NCBI GenBank assembly: GCA_029247405.1
Contig: JAQWLH010000108.1
Coordinates: 1 to 64,000, forward strand
Length of the DNA stretch: 64,000 bases
Direction of reading: 5' to 3'
Source: Mariniblastus sp.
Lineage (GTDB): Bacteria > Planctomycetota > Planctomycetia > Pirellulales > Pirellulaceae
Shown here: piece after piece, positions 46,966-57,027 of the stretch
Position numbering within the stretch: position 1 is the first letter of the stretch
Layout of the letters: the number at the start of each line of letters is the position of its first letter
Notes under the pieces: generated by a model
Databases searched by the model: none
The model's input: only the letters and a program-made list of their open reading frames with translations
Told to the model about the DNA's origin: nothing
Made by a program: the position numbers and the translations under genes

Positions 46966-49527
46966 TTAGTTCCCAAAGTACTCGTGCCCAGAATCACCAC
47001 CACTGATGACAAAAGCGATCAAATCGAGAATTTCCTCCTTGGTCATCCGGTCAAACAAGCCCTCTGGCATGGCTGAGGTTTTTGAGACCTTGAGGTCTTC
47101 GATGGAATCGCGATTGATCGATACACGTTGATTAGGGTCCGTAAGATCCGTATTGAGAACCAAAGAGCCTCCATTCTTTTTGATACCTAGATTCACAATT
47201 ACGCCATTGTGAACGACCCCATCCTCAGTAAGCACCATCACTGCAGAAAATTGATCGTTGATGACTTTGCTGGGATTGATTACCTGATCAAGCAAGTCGT
47301 GTGGAGAATAGCGACGGCCAGCAGTCGTTAAATCGGGCCCCGTCATGCCACCTTGATTGTCAAAGCGGTGACACGCGAAACACCCAGATGCCGCAAACAT
47401 TTTACGTCCGTTGGCGAAGTCTCGTTGTTTCAGACCAGTCTGGGCGGCTTGCGACAATTCATCAAGCGTCCATTTTGTTTCCGCTCGTCCGTCAAAAATG
47501 GCCCCAAGGTTTTCGAGGGCAGATTTTTTAACCGGTTTTTGAGCGAGAATCTTTTTTAGCGACGATTTTTGAGATTTGCTCAATGAAGCAACAGCGTCCG
47601 CTCGAATGAACTCGATGAATTTCGCGAAACTAGCTCCGCCGCGATAATTGGCAGCCTTCAGAAACCATTCAAAGTAAGCTGTGCTCAGCTCGTCGGTCCA
47701 ACCCGATTTCAGCATGCGAATTGAACGTGCGTACTGCATTTGCTCTTCTTGAGTAGGAGCGGCTTCAATCATCGCCATTGCTTTTGCCGCAATCGTTGGC
47801 GACTGAAGTCCTGCGAGCGTTTCACATAATAGCCAGTTCAACTCCGTCGACTCCGATGGCAACAGCGGGTCGATGGCAGCAATTAGCTTTTGGACGGTTG
47901 CATCTTCGGGCTGGCCAAATCGATTAAGAATGATCTGCAGTGTGCGCTGCAATGTTAATTGACTGGTCGCATCGAGTTTTGACAGATCAGTCGCGAGGAA
48001 CGCACCCAGCAGCCTATCTCGCATCTTAGTATCAAGCGGCGGAGCCGAATCTGACGTGTGTTGCGGGCAGATACCAGCCACTCGGGCGAGAGCCAGCAGT
48101 GCCTCAACCTGAATCTTGGGATTGGTTTCAGTTAATGCCTTTTCAGACCAAGTCTCAACTGGCTGATGTTCGATTGCTGTTCGTGCCGCGAATCGAATGA
48201 AGCGATCGGAATGAGCAAGGTGCGGCCACGCAACGGCAATCGCACCGGGATCCTGGCGGCCGTGGAAGGCTTCCAATGAACGACGCAGCGCTACCGAATC
48301 GTTAATCGTCGGAGCCATTTCCACCAGCTCGGTTGATTCGTCACCTACGTAAGTGACACGATAAAGTCCTGACTGAACTTTTCGACCACCTATCGTAAAG
48401 TACATCGCACCATCGTCCGGATGAATGATGGCGTCGGTGATTGGCAAAGGGGCGCCAGTTAAAAACTCTTCTTTCGTCGCGGTGTAAGATGACCCTTCGG
48501 GCTTCAAGTGGACCGCGTAGAGTTTGCCCCAACTCCAATCAAGTGCATAGAACGCGTTCTGATACTTGGCGGGAAATTTTGCTCCATAACCAAATGTCGT
48601 GCCCGTCGGTGAACCAGGGCCAATATCGAAAGCGGCTGGAAGATTATCAGCGTAAAACGAAGGTCGCTTTCCAGCTCCATTTCGCCAGCCGAACTCGGCC
48701 CCACTGACCACATGGCAAATCCGAGTTGGACGATACCAGGGCGTATTAAAGTCGTACTCCATATCCGCGTCGTACGTAAACAGTTCCCCTTCACGATTGA
48801 TGGCGCCATCAAAGATATTGCGAAAACCCGAGGCGTAAGCTTCAAACGATTTACCCTCCGGATCAACTTTGTAAATGATACCGCCAGGTGCCAGCCTTCC
48901 GCGATTATGACCTCGTCCATCAGGCATGCTTGGCAGAAGGTGGTCTTCCCCCCAGACTTGTCGGACCGGAGATGATTCTGCCAATGCCGTTGGATTGGTG
49001 GTGTTGCCGGTGATCAGGAAAAGTGATTTTCCATCCTTGGTCGGCACAACGGCGTGGACGCCGTGATCTCCCCTGGCTTCCATCCCCCTCAACAGCTCTA
49101 CCTTGTCCAGTTGATCATCTCCATCACTGTCCGTGATCCGGTACAAACCGGACGAGATTTTTCTTTCGTAGTCATTGACGCCGACATACAACGCATCGAA
49201 TGCCCAAACCATTCCATTGACCGCCCGAATATCAGCGGGCACGGGTTGGACATCGGTATCGCGAATCGTTTCCCCACTGGCTGGTGGTGTAATTCGATAA
49301 AGCCCACCAAACTGATCGCTTACCAGTAACCTGCCTTTGTTATCAGTGCAGAGGTTGACCCACGAGCCCTGTGTATCACCGGGAACTGAGTACAGCAGCT
49401 CAACCTTAAATCCCTTAGCCGCTTTAATACGTTCAACAGGTGTTGCTTTGTTGCCAACTTTTTCATTCTGAGCATAGGCCACGTTCGAAACTAATGCGAT
49501 CATGGCGAGTATTGCGAGTCGTTTCAT
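46966..49527 (-). CDS. PVC-type membrane-bound dehydrogenase-like protein with C-terminal c-type heme-binding domain
   Basis: Beta-propeller-like N-terminal half (DNKGRLLVSDQFGGLYRI; ASGFRNIFDGAINREGELFTYDADMEYD), HEAT-like middle, ASGCFACHRFDNQGGMTGPDLT (CxxCH). Confidence 0.88.
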   Translation of the reverse strand: MKRLAILAMIALVSNVAYAQNEKVGNKATPVERIKAAKGFKVELLYSVPGDTQGSWVNLCTDNKGRLLVSDQFGGLYRITPPASGETIRDTDVQPVPADIRAVNGMVWAFDALYVGVNDYERKISSGLYRITDSDGDDQLDKVELLRGMEARGDHGVHAVVPTKDGKSLFLITGNTTNPTALAESSPVRQVWGEDHLLPSMPDGRGHNRGRLAPGGIIYKVDPEGKSFEAYASGFRNIFDGAINREGELFTYDADMEYDFNTPWYRPTRICHVVSGAEFGWRNGAGKRPSFYADNLPAAFDIGPGSPTGTTFGYGAKFPAKYQNAFYALDWSWGKLYAVHLKPEGSSYTATKEEFLTGAPLPITDAIIHPDDGAMYFTIGGRKVQSGLYRVTYVGDESTELVEMAPTINDSVALRRSLEAFHGRQDPGAIAVAWPHLAHSDRFIRFAARTAIEHQPVETWSEKALTETNPKIQVEALLALARVAGICPQHTSDSAPPLDTKMRDRLLGAFLATDLSKLDATSQLTLQRTLQIILNRFGQPEDATVQKLIAAIDPLLPSESTELNWLLCETLAGLQSPTIAAKAMAMIEAAPTQEEQMQYARSIRMLKSGWTDELSTAYFEWFLKAANYRGGASFAKFIEFIRADAVASLSKSQKSSLKKILAQKPVKKSALENLGAIFDGRAETKWTLDELSQAAQTGLKQRDFANGRKMFAASGCFACHRFDNQGGMTGPDLTTAGRRYSPHDLLDQVINPSKVINDQFSAVMVLTEDGVVHNGVIVNLGIKKNGGSLVLNTDLTDPNQRVSINRDSIEDLKVSKTSAMPEGLFDRMTKEEILDLIAFVISGGDSGHEYFGN

Positions 49528-50504
49528 TCTTCTGATTGGCCTACTTTTTTATGGGGTGGATTTCTTTTAACGTGGTCATCGTGGCGGATGTTTTCAATCA
49601 CCCAAGTACCAGCCAGAACGGCAGTACTAGGAACCATCATTGATATCGGGTCACTCAACATCACACAACGTTTTATCATAGCACTTTTATCGTATTCGAT
49701 GATGAGCAGTTTTAAGTGTTAGCCATCTTCCAAGATTCATAAATAACAATCAACGATCGTCGATTTTGACTTTCAAGCGCTTTGGATGAGGTCTTTTTTA
49801 ATAATTCATGATCCTTGCTCTTGTTGTATGTTTTTATGGTATTGAAAAAGACGGTCCAAAGCTCTCCTTCCCAATTTCGCTCAACCTATCCTTCGATTCG
49901 TCGAGCTTGAAAGGGTTACTTTCACGTGTCATTGGTTAACTGCGCGCAAATAGCGGATCTAAAACCTGCCTCATCTCGATTAATCTGCGACAGCGGGGGT
50001 CAAATATTGATGAAGTCAAATCTATGATTTGCTTCCAACTAGGGTGACGCGAGTTACGACGTGGCACGCTCAAAATTGCGACGTTTCCACCAACGAAGTG
50101 ATGAAATCTCGCCCTAAAAAAACATCTGTCTGGAATTTCTCCCAGAAGCGGAGCGAGTGCCGAGAAGAAATTGACTGGGGTTGCGCTGCTACGACCGAAC
50201 GATCTCGAACACCGCGCCGGCAGGTTATTTGCATTAATTTGTTATAAAAACAAGCAGGGCCTGGCTGTCAACCCGACTACAGCCGCGTCTCATCGTTTAT
50301 GTGAACGCCCCGAGCTGCGTATTATTGAAAATGTTTATTTCCCGCAAAACATTGTATATCAATATATATATGAAATACACTAAAGGCCTTAATCAAGTTG
50401 GATACCTCTCTTTTAGTTTTAAAACTTTGCCGGTAGCCACTTGTCGACCACCAATTCCGACGGCGTCTAACGCTCGGCTTGAAACCTGGCAACGAAAGCA
50501 AACA

Positions 50505-51530
50505 ATGACAGAGCATGGGGATGACATTCAGGCTGTTGAGAGACTCGGCGAGGCGCGAGATGCGATCGTCAACGAATTGCGTAAAACGATCGTTGGAATG
50601 GATGACGTCATCGACGAGATGATGATCGCCATTTTTGCTCGTGGACACTGCCTCCTGGTTGGCGTACCGGGTTTGGCCAAAACATTACTGGTCAGCTCGT
50701 TGGCACAAACCATGTCATTATCATTCAAGCGCATTCAGTTTACACCTGATCTGATGCCTTCAGACATCACCGGGACCGAGCTCCTACAGGAGGACGCCGA
50801 GACTCACCAGCGGCGATTCAAATTCCAAAAGGGTCCCGTGTTCACCAATCTCTTGCTGGCTGATGAGATCAACCGAACGCCGCCCAAGACTCAGGCTGCG
50901 TTACTTGAGGCGATGCAGGAAAAGCGAGTCTCTTCCGGTGGCGTGGACTACAAGCTCGACCAACCATTCTTCGTACTGGCCACTCAAAACCCGATCGAAC
51001 AGGAGGGCACCTACCCGCTTCCCGAAGCCCAACTCGATCGTTTCCTGTTCAACATCATGGTCAAGTACCCCAGCCGCACCGAGGAGCTCGACATCATGCG
51101 GAGTGTGACCAATGACGAAGAACCGGTGCTGAACGAGGTGGTCGACGGCCCCACGATTCAGGAATTCCAGCACGTGGTTCGGCGTATCCCGGTAGCCGAT
51201 CACGTATTTGAATATGCGGCAGAATTGGTCCGGGCCACACGTCCTGACGAGCCGAATGCTCCAGAGTTTGTCAAAAAATTAATGGCTTGGGGAGCTGGTC
51301 CACGGGCGTCGCTCAACTTGATTCTCGCCGGTAAAGCTCGAGCCGCCCTGCGTGGTAGGACACATGTTTCTGTCGAAGACATCAAGGCGTTATGCCTGCC
51401 GATCCTCCGCCATCGCATCATTCCCAGTTTTGCGGCGCGCTCCGAAGGCATGACGGCGGACATGCTAATTGAAAAACTGATTGCAGAAACTCCGACCGAC
51501 GAAAACCTACTCTCACGGAAGACAGGTTAA
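50505..51530 (+). CDS. MoxR-type AAA+ ATPase
   Basis: GHCLLVGVPGLAKTLLVSSLA; LLADEINRTPPKTQAALLEAMQEKRV; FVLATQNPIEQEGTYPLPEAQLDRF. ATG 50505 preferred over upstream track start 50301. Confidence 0.95.
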   Translation: MTEHGDDIQAVERLGEARDAIVNELRKTIVGMDDVIDEMMIAIFARGHCLLVGVPGLAKTLLVSSLAQTMSLSFKRIQFTPDLMPSDITGTELLQEDAETHQRRFKFQKGPVFTNLLLADEINRTPPKTQAALLEAMQEKRVSSGGVDYKLDQPFFVLATQNPIEQEGTYPLPEAQLDRFLFNIMVKYPSRTEELDIMRSVTNDEEPVLNEVVDGPTIQEFQHVVRRIPVADHVFEYAAELVRATRPDEPNAPEFVKKLMAWGAGPRASLNLILAGKARAALRGRTHVSVEDIKALCLPILRHRIIPSFAARSEGMTADMLIEKLIAETPTDENLLSRKTG

Positions 51531-51534
51531 CCGG

Positions 51535-52452
51535 GTGTCCGAACATCTACCACAAACCAATTATCTGCTGCCTGAGGTGCTGCAAAAGTTGGGCGACTTG
51601 CAGCTAGTCGCGCGCGAGGTCGTGGAAGGCTTGCGAGCGGGTACGCATCGCAGTCCCCTCCGTGGCTTCAGCACTGAATTCGCGCATCACCGGCAGTACG
51701 CACCCGGAGATGCAATTCGAAACATTGACTGGCGAGTGTTCGGTCGCACCGACCGTTACTACACCAAGCTCTACGAAGCGGAAACAAATTTCGATTGTCA
51801 CATTTTGATTGATGCCAGTTCTTCCATGAACTATGCCTCAGGCAAAGTCAGCAAATTGGAGTATGCTAAATTTCTGGCAGCCTCACTAGCTTATCTTGTA
51901 CTCAAACAACGCGATTCGGTGGGGCTGTCTATTTTTGACTCGGAGGTACGCGCCTACCTACCCCCGCGTTCTTCAATGGGAATTATCTTGCAGATTGATC
52001 AGCTCCTCCGCGAGATCAAACCAACCCCCCGTACCAACATCGCCCGGCAGTTGCAGGATATCGCGCTGATGATGAAGCGACGTTCTATTGTCGTGCTTAT
52101 CTCCGATTTGCTTTCTGACGTGGATGAAGTTCAGGCTGGGCTCGACCGCCTTCGATTTGCCGGTCACAACGTTGTTGTCTTGCATACGTTGGATCCCTAT
52201 GAATTGGAATTCCCGTTTCAGGGCGCGTGGTGTTTTGAAGGACTTGAGGGAGAAGAGCCCTTAACCACACAAGCCGAACGAATACGAGAGGATTATCTGA
52301 CCAGCTTCAATGAATATATGAAGACACTTCGCGAGGGATGCGTCGCGACTCATGTTGATTACGCTACCATCAATACTTCCCTCCCACTGGATGGCGTCTT
52401 AAGCGAGTTTTTTTTCAAGCGTCAGGCAATGCTTGATGGGGCTCGGTCATGA
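51535..52452 (+). CDS. DUF58 domain protein
   Basis: FSTEFAHHRQYAPGDAIRNIDWRVFGRTDRYYTKLYEAETNFDCHILIDASSSM; GTG start inferred. Confidence 0.93.
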   Translation: MSEHLPQTNYLLPEVLQKLGDLQLVAREVVEGLRAGTHRSPLRGFSTEFAHHRQYAPGDAIRNIDWRVFGRTDRYYTKLYEAETNFDCHILIDASSSMNYASGKVSKLEYAKFLAASLAYLVLKQRDSVGLSIFDSEVRAYLPPRSSMGIILQIDQLLREIKPTPRTNIARQLQDIALMMKRRSIVVLISDLLSDVDEVQAGLDRLRFAGHNVVVLHTLDPYELEFPFQGAWCFEGLEGEEPLTTQAERIREDYLTSFNEYMKTLREGCVATHVDYATINTSLPLDGVLSEFFFKRQAMLDGARS

Positions 52453-54650
52453 CCTTCCTCAACCCCTACGTTCTACTTGCTGGGCTGGCAGTCGCCTTGC
52501 CGATCGTGGCTCATCTTCTGAACCGGTATCAAGTCCAGCATACTCCCTGGGCCGCAATGCAGTTCCTCAACCGCAGCGTGCGCGTTCGATCCCGGCAGTT
52601 GCGGCTTCGCGACCTACTTCTGCTCATTCTTCGCTGTTTTGCAGTACTCCTCTTAGCACTTGCCTTGGCCCGGCCGGCCACGCAAAACCCAGATGGCTCC
52701 TGGCTGCCGGGCGAGCGGCGAGCCGGCGTCGTGATCGCCCTGGATGCTTCTTTCAGCATGCAGCATCACGACGGTAACTCAACACGTTTTGAACGCGCGG
52801 TGAAACAGGCGGGTGTTATCAGCGAGCGAATCCATACCGGCGATCCGGTTACCCTCGTTTTACTCGGTAATGAACATCGAGTTGTCGCCCGAAATATGGC
52901 GTTTGAACCAGTACAGTTCCGCGCGATCCTTCAGCAACAAACAGCATCTGCGGAGTCACTGGATTTGGACAGCGTGCCGAAGTGCCTCCAAGAACTGGCC
53001 GAGGATATGAATACCCACCAGAGGGAAGTCTATCTTGTCAGCGATGTTCAGGCACAAGTTTGGGATCACCGTTCCGATCAACTACGGAATGCCATGCAAG
53101 ATTTGAGTGAGATTGCCAGTGTTTTTGTGGTGCCAGTTTTGGGTAACTCCGACAATCTGGCGGTCACGAATCTGGAGTTTGTTTCCGGATTGCTTCGCAA
53201 GGGCACTGTCGCTCGCTATCAGGCTACCGTACGAAACTGCGGCTTGAGCCCGGTCTCTGATGTTGAGGTTCAGTGCCGAGTCGATGGTGTCGAGATCGAC
53301 AGCAAACTTATTCGCTCGATTCGACCTGATTCCTCCGAAACCGTTTCATTGTTCGTCCCGTTTCATAATGTCGGAGCCACCCGGATTACGGCAGAGATCA
53401 ATGGAGACTCGCTGGAGACCGACAACGTTCGTCGGGCCGTGGCCATGGTGCGGGACCGTGTTTCGGTCCTTTGCGTGGATGGCTCTTCGGGGGACACCGG
53501 CCGGATTATTGTCTCGGCGCTGTTAGCCCGAGATGATGGGACGGAAGACGAAGACTACGTGGTACGCAGCGTGCCATGGCTCTCCCTGCCCGCACAAGAT
53601 CTTGAGAATGTCGATGTTATCGTCCTAGCCGATGTCCCCGACATCACTTCGGATCAGGCCCGGCAACTTTCGCAACATGTCCGCCAAGGGGGAGGTCTAG
53701 TCTGGTTTGCAGGCGATCAGGTAAAGATCGCCGAGTGGAACGAGCGATCTGCAGGGCAGAACATGGAAACGGGCAAGGCTGAGACTCCATTGCTTCCGGC
53801 CGTGATTGGCCAAGTGGTTGATAGCCGCGATGCCCTGGGAGCCGGAAAACCACTCGATCCCAGCATGCCCGATCACGTTTTGTGTCGTCCGTTGCGATCC
53901 CTGCCCGAGGACCTGCTCAGTGAAACACGTTTTCTCAAGCGACTCAAAGTGGAACCTTCGGCGACCAGTGTTCCTGTCCTGAATCTGGCTGGTAGCGACT
54001 CGCCAATCCTTCTCGAGCACACCCTTGGTCGCGGGCACGTCGTTATGTTCACCACTTCGGCTGAAGCGACTTGGAATAATATGGCACTGACGCCCGTCTT
54101 TCCGATGCTGATGCAACAGATCGTGACTTATTTGGCAGGTCGCGAATTTGAACAGCCACGGCTTGTCGGTGATTCACTTTCTTTGGCGTATACCAACGAG
54201 CCCGATGCCAACAACGCGGTTTTTGATACCCCAGCAGAACAAACGATTACAGTGCCCGTGCGTGAGTATCGTGACCAGTACGTAGCGCTCCTCGAGAATG
54301 CGACTGAAGCTGGATTTTACATGGCTCGCGTCAGCGTGCAGGCCCCAGGAATGCCGATTGCGGTCAACGTTGATTGCCGCGAATCTGATGTCGCCTGCCT
54401 GACCGAATCTGAATTGAGTTCCAGTCTTGAAGGGACCGGCATCATGGTCGTCGCGACGGAAACTGATCTGTTGTCCTCCATCGAAGCGACCCGCACGGGC
54501 CGCTCGTCTTGGCGATTCTTCATGCTCGCGGGCCTTGCCGTGCTGCTAATCGAATCCCTTTTTGCGGATCACCTACTCAAAAGGCAATGGGCCCGACAAC
54601 CGAAACCCGACCAGTCGCCGACAAAAGATGGGGTGACCGTAAATGCTTGA
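52449..54650 (+). CDS. BatA-type N-terminal TM and vWA domain protein
   Basis: MTFLNPYVLLAGLAVALPIVAHLLNR; GVVIALDASFSMQHHDG; GTGL-like Ig and GATase-like segments; C-terminal TM. Confidence 0.9.
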   Translation: MTFLNPYVLLAGLAVALPIVAHLLNRYQVQHTPWAAMQFLNRSVRVRSRQLRLRDLLLLILRCFAVLLLALALARPATQNPDGSWLPGERRAGVVIALDASFSMQHHDGNSTRFERAVKQAGVISERIHTGDPVTLVLLGNEHRVVARNMAFEPVQFRAILQQQTASAESLDLDSVPKCLQELAEDMNTHQREVYLVSDVQAQVWDHRSDQLRNAMQDLSEIASVFVVPVLGNSDNLAVTNLEFVSGLLRKGTVARYQATVRNCGLSPVSDVEVQCRVDGVEIDSKLIRSIRPDSSETVSLFVPFHNVGATRITAEINGDSLETDNVRRAVAMVRDRVSVLCVDGSSGDTGRIIVSALLARDDGTEDEDYVVRSVPWLSLPAQDLENVDVIVLADVPDITSDQARQLSQHVRQGGGLVWFAGDQVKIAEWNERSAGQNMETGKAETPLLPAVIGQVVDSRDALGAGKPLDPSMPDHVLCRPLRSLPEDLLSETRFLKRLKVEPSATSVPVLNLAGSDSPILLEHTLGRGHVVMFTTSAEATWNNMALTPVFPMLMQQIVTYLAGREFEQPRLVGDSLSLAYTNEPDANNAVFDTPAEQTITVPVREYRDQYVALLENATEAGFYMARVSVQAPGMPIAVNVDCRESDVACLTESELSSSLEGTGIMVVATETDLLSSIEATRTGRSSWRFFMLAGLAVLLIESLFADHLLKRQWARQPKPDQSPTKDGVTVNA

Positions 54651-57027
54651 GTTAATTTTCAGCAGTGGCCAGATCGAACGTCTTTTTTGGGCACGTCCAT
54701 TACACACCGCTACCATGCTGACGATTTTTATCGGAGTGATCCTGCTGTGTGTTTACCTCTATCGCCGCCCCTGGGGCCTGCAACCTTGGTTGCGCGTTGG
54801 ATTGGGTAGCCTCAGGCTGATCGTACTGGTCCTGATCCTAGCCACCTTGTTCGAACCAACGGCGGTCATTCGCGAAACCCACACGCAGCAACGGGGCCTT
54901 CCAGTCCTGATCGATGTCTCCGAAAGCATGACGATGAAGGACCAGCGCAAGCGTCCCGAAGATCTCGTCGAAGCCGCAGTTGCTCTGGACCTACTCGCGT
55001 CCTCTTCAGAAGCCGAACCGGATCAAGCGACCCTGAATCTCGATGCCAAACAGCGTCAAATGATTGCCGATGCTTCGCGTTTGACTCTGGCTACGAGCCT
55101 GTTATCCCAATCGGCTCGACCAACGCTCGAATCGATTGGCGAGCATGTCGACATCAGCTATCACGCTTTTGGCAAAACAACTCGCATGCTAAGTGACGAT
55201 CATTTGCTGGCACCCAAAATCATATCTGAACTCAAAGCGGCCGAACCGGAAACGTCGATTGCCGAGTCGCTCGAAACAGTCGCCAACTCTGGCAATGCCC
55301 CACCGACGGGAATTGTGCTGTTGTCGGACGGGATCGATAATGCCACCTCACGGCGATCTGAATCTATCCTTCGAGACCTCGGCACTCGCGGCATTCCGGT
55401 CTACACCGTACCTATTGGCTTAGCCGATCCGGACGATGTCTCCATCCGCAACATCGTCATGCAGGAGGTTGCCTATTCGGGGGACCGAGTTCCCGTCCGG
55501 GTTCAACTCCAATCCAAGGGATACGAAAAACGGATGGCTCGGCTGACCGTGCGGCTCAACGGTCGACGTGTATCTCAACGAACCGTTCGTTTTGACAATG
55601 GCTTGCAGTTCGAGGACATCGACTTTCGTGTCGATGTCTATGAGAAAGGTGCGGCTCAGATCACCGTTTCCATCGAGCCCTTCGATGAAGAGGTTTCGGT
55701 CAACAACAATCGAATCGAACGAAGCATCCGCATCGTCAATGAAAAGGTCAACGTGCTCTACATCGAGGGCAATGCGCGATGGGAATACCGGTACCTCCGG
55801 GCAATCCTTAAACGCGATCCCAGAATTAATGCCACCTTCATCGCTTCCAATGTCGGGCCCGAAGTCGCCCGAAATTCCCCCGAACACATCGAGCGATTCC
55901 CCACCGACCGGAACGAGGCCTTTCAATACGACCTGATCATCCTCGGTGATGTGAACGCCTCATTTTTCAAGGACGACGAATTGGAGCTACTTGAGGAACT
56001 TGTTCGTGATCGTGGCGCATCGCTACTAATGCTGTGTGGCCCCATGCACTCACCTGGTTCGTATGCTGGCACCTCCGTAGAGACGATGCTCCCCGTTCGA
56101 TTCAATCCTGATGAGCCATGGGAAGAGGTCGCCGAATCAATTTATCCGGTGCTTACTCCCGAAGGCAGCAGCAGCTTGGTCATGACTTTGGAAAACGAGA
56201 TGGAGGCCAATGATCGCATCTGGAGCCGAGTGGCTCCGCTTGACCACTTGCCTCCGCTATTGGCGCCCAAGCCTGGAGCGACGGTGTTGGCGGTGCTTTC
56301 CGATAGCGGTTCTCGAGCCCAGCGTTACCCGCTCGTGGCATGGCAACGCTTCGGCACAGGCAAATGCATGTCCGTCGCCTCAGACAGACTTTGGCGACTT
56401 CGCTTTAAGACCGGTGACAAGTATCACTGGCGTCTCTGGTCACAGTGCATCCAGTTCATGACTCTGTCCCGATTGATGGGTGAGCATAAACGCGTACGTC
56501 TGGAAACGGACCGGGCTATCTATCCCGTTGGTGACCAGTGCCGACTTTATGCGCATGTGCTCGACACTGACTTTGAACCTGTCGTGCAACCAAGTTTCGA
56601 TATCATCGTAAGTGGTCTCGACGGGGTGAGTGCGAGGGAAACCGTCAGCCTCCGTCCCGATCGATCTCATCCTGGTCTTTATGACGGCTACTTTACACCG
56701 CCAGCGGCGGGCCGTTATCGAGTCGAATCCAATACTGATGATCAGAGTGTTTCCAACACAACAGAATTCCAAGTGGCCGTCGTCAAACGGGAACTGACCG
56801 ACCCAAACGTGCGTCTTGAAAACATGAAACGCATTGCAGATCTGACGGGCGGCGCATGTTTGAGCATACAGGATTTTTCGCAACTAGCATCACTTGTAAA
56901 TGACGAACCAGTGACGACCACCATCCGCACACAACGACCGCTGTGGGACAATGCCTGGGTGGCTTTTTTGCTCTGCATCCTGGTAGGGCTAGAGTGGATC
57001 ATACGGAGGAGGAATGATCTCCCATGA
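54643..57027 (+). CDS. vWA / glutamine-amidotransferase-like domain membrane protein
   Basis: LPVLIDVSESMTMKD, TGIVLLSDGIDNAT, VLYIEGNARWEYRYLRAILKRDPRI, YDLIILGDVNASFF. Confidence 0.88.
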   Translation: MLELIFSSGQIERLFWARPLHTATMLTIFIGVILLCVYLYRRPWGLQPWLRVGLGSLRLIVLVLILATLFEPTAVIRETHTQQRGLPVLIDVSESMTMKDQRKRPEDLVEAAVALDLLASSSEAEPDQATLNLDAKQRQMIADASRLTLATSLLSQSARPTLESIGEHVDISYHAFGKTTRMLSDDHLLAPKIISELKAAEPETSIAESLETVANSGNAPPTGIVLLSDGIDNATSRRSESILRDLGTRGIPVYTVPIGLADPDDVSIRNIVMQEVAYSGDRVPVRVQLQSKGYEKRMARLTVRLNGRRVSQRTVRFDNGLQFEDIDFRVDVYEKGAAQITVSIEPFDEEVSVNNNRIERSIRIVNEKVNVLYIEGNARWEYRYLRAILKRDPRINATFIASNVGPEVARNSPEHIERFPTDRNEAFQYDLIILGDVNASFFKDDELELLEELVRDRGASLLMLCGPMHSPGSYAGTSVETMLPVRFNPDEPWEEVAESIYPVLTPEGSSSLVMTLENEMEANDRIWSRVAPLDHLPPLLAPKPGATVLAVLSDSGSRAQRYPLVAWQRFGTGKCMSVASDRLWRLRFKTGDKYHWRLWSQCIQFMTLSRLMGEHKRVRLETDRAIYPVGDQCRLYAHVLDTDFEPVVQPSFDIIVSGLDGVSARETVSLRPDRSHPGLYDGYFTPPAAGRYRVESNTDDQSVSNTTEFQVAVVKRELTDPNVRLENMKRIADLTGGACLSIQDFSQLASLVNDEPVTTTIRTQRPLWDNAWVAFLLCILVGLEWIIRRRNDLP

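Noticed and set aside
50301-50504. 68-aa N-terminal extension of the MoxR ORF in the track
   Set aside because: Composition unlike MoxR proteins; normal MoxR N-terminus begins near ATG 50505.
49528-50504. About 1-kb gap before the MoxR operon as a possible ncRNA locus
   Set aside because: No clear RNA structure or conserved motif could be supported by eye.
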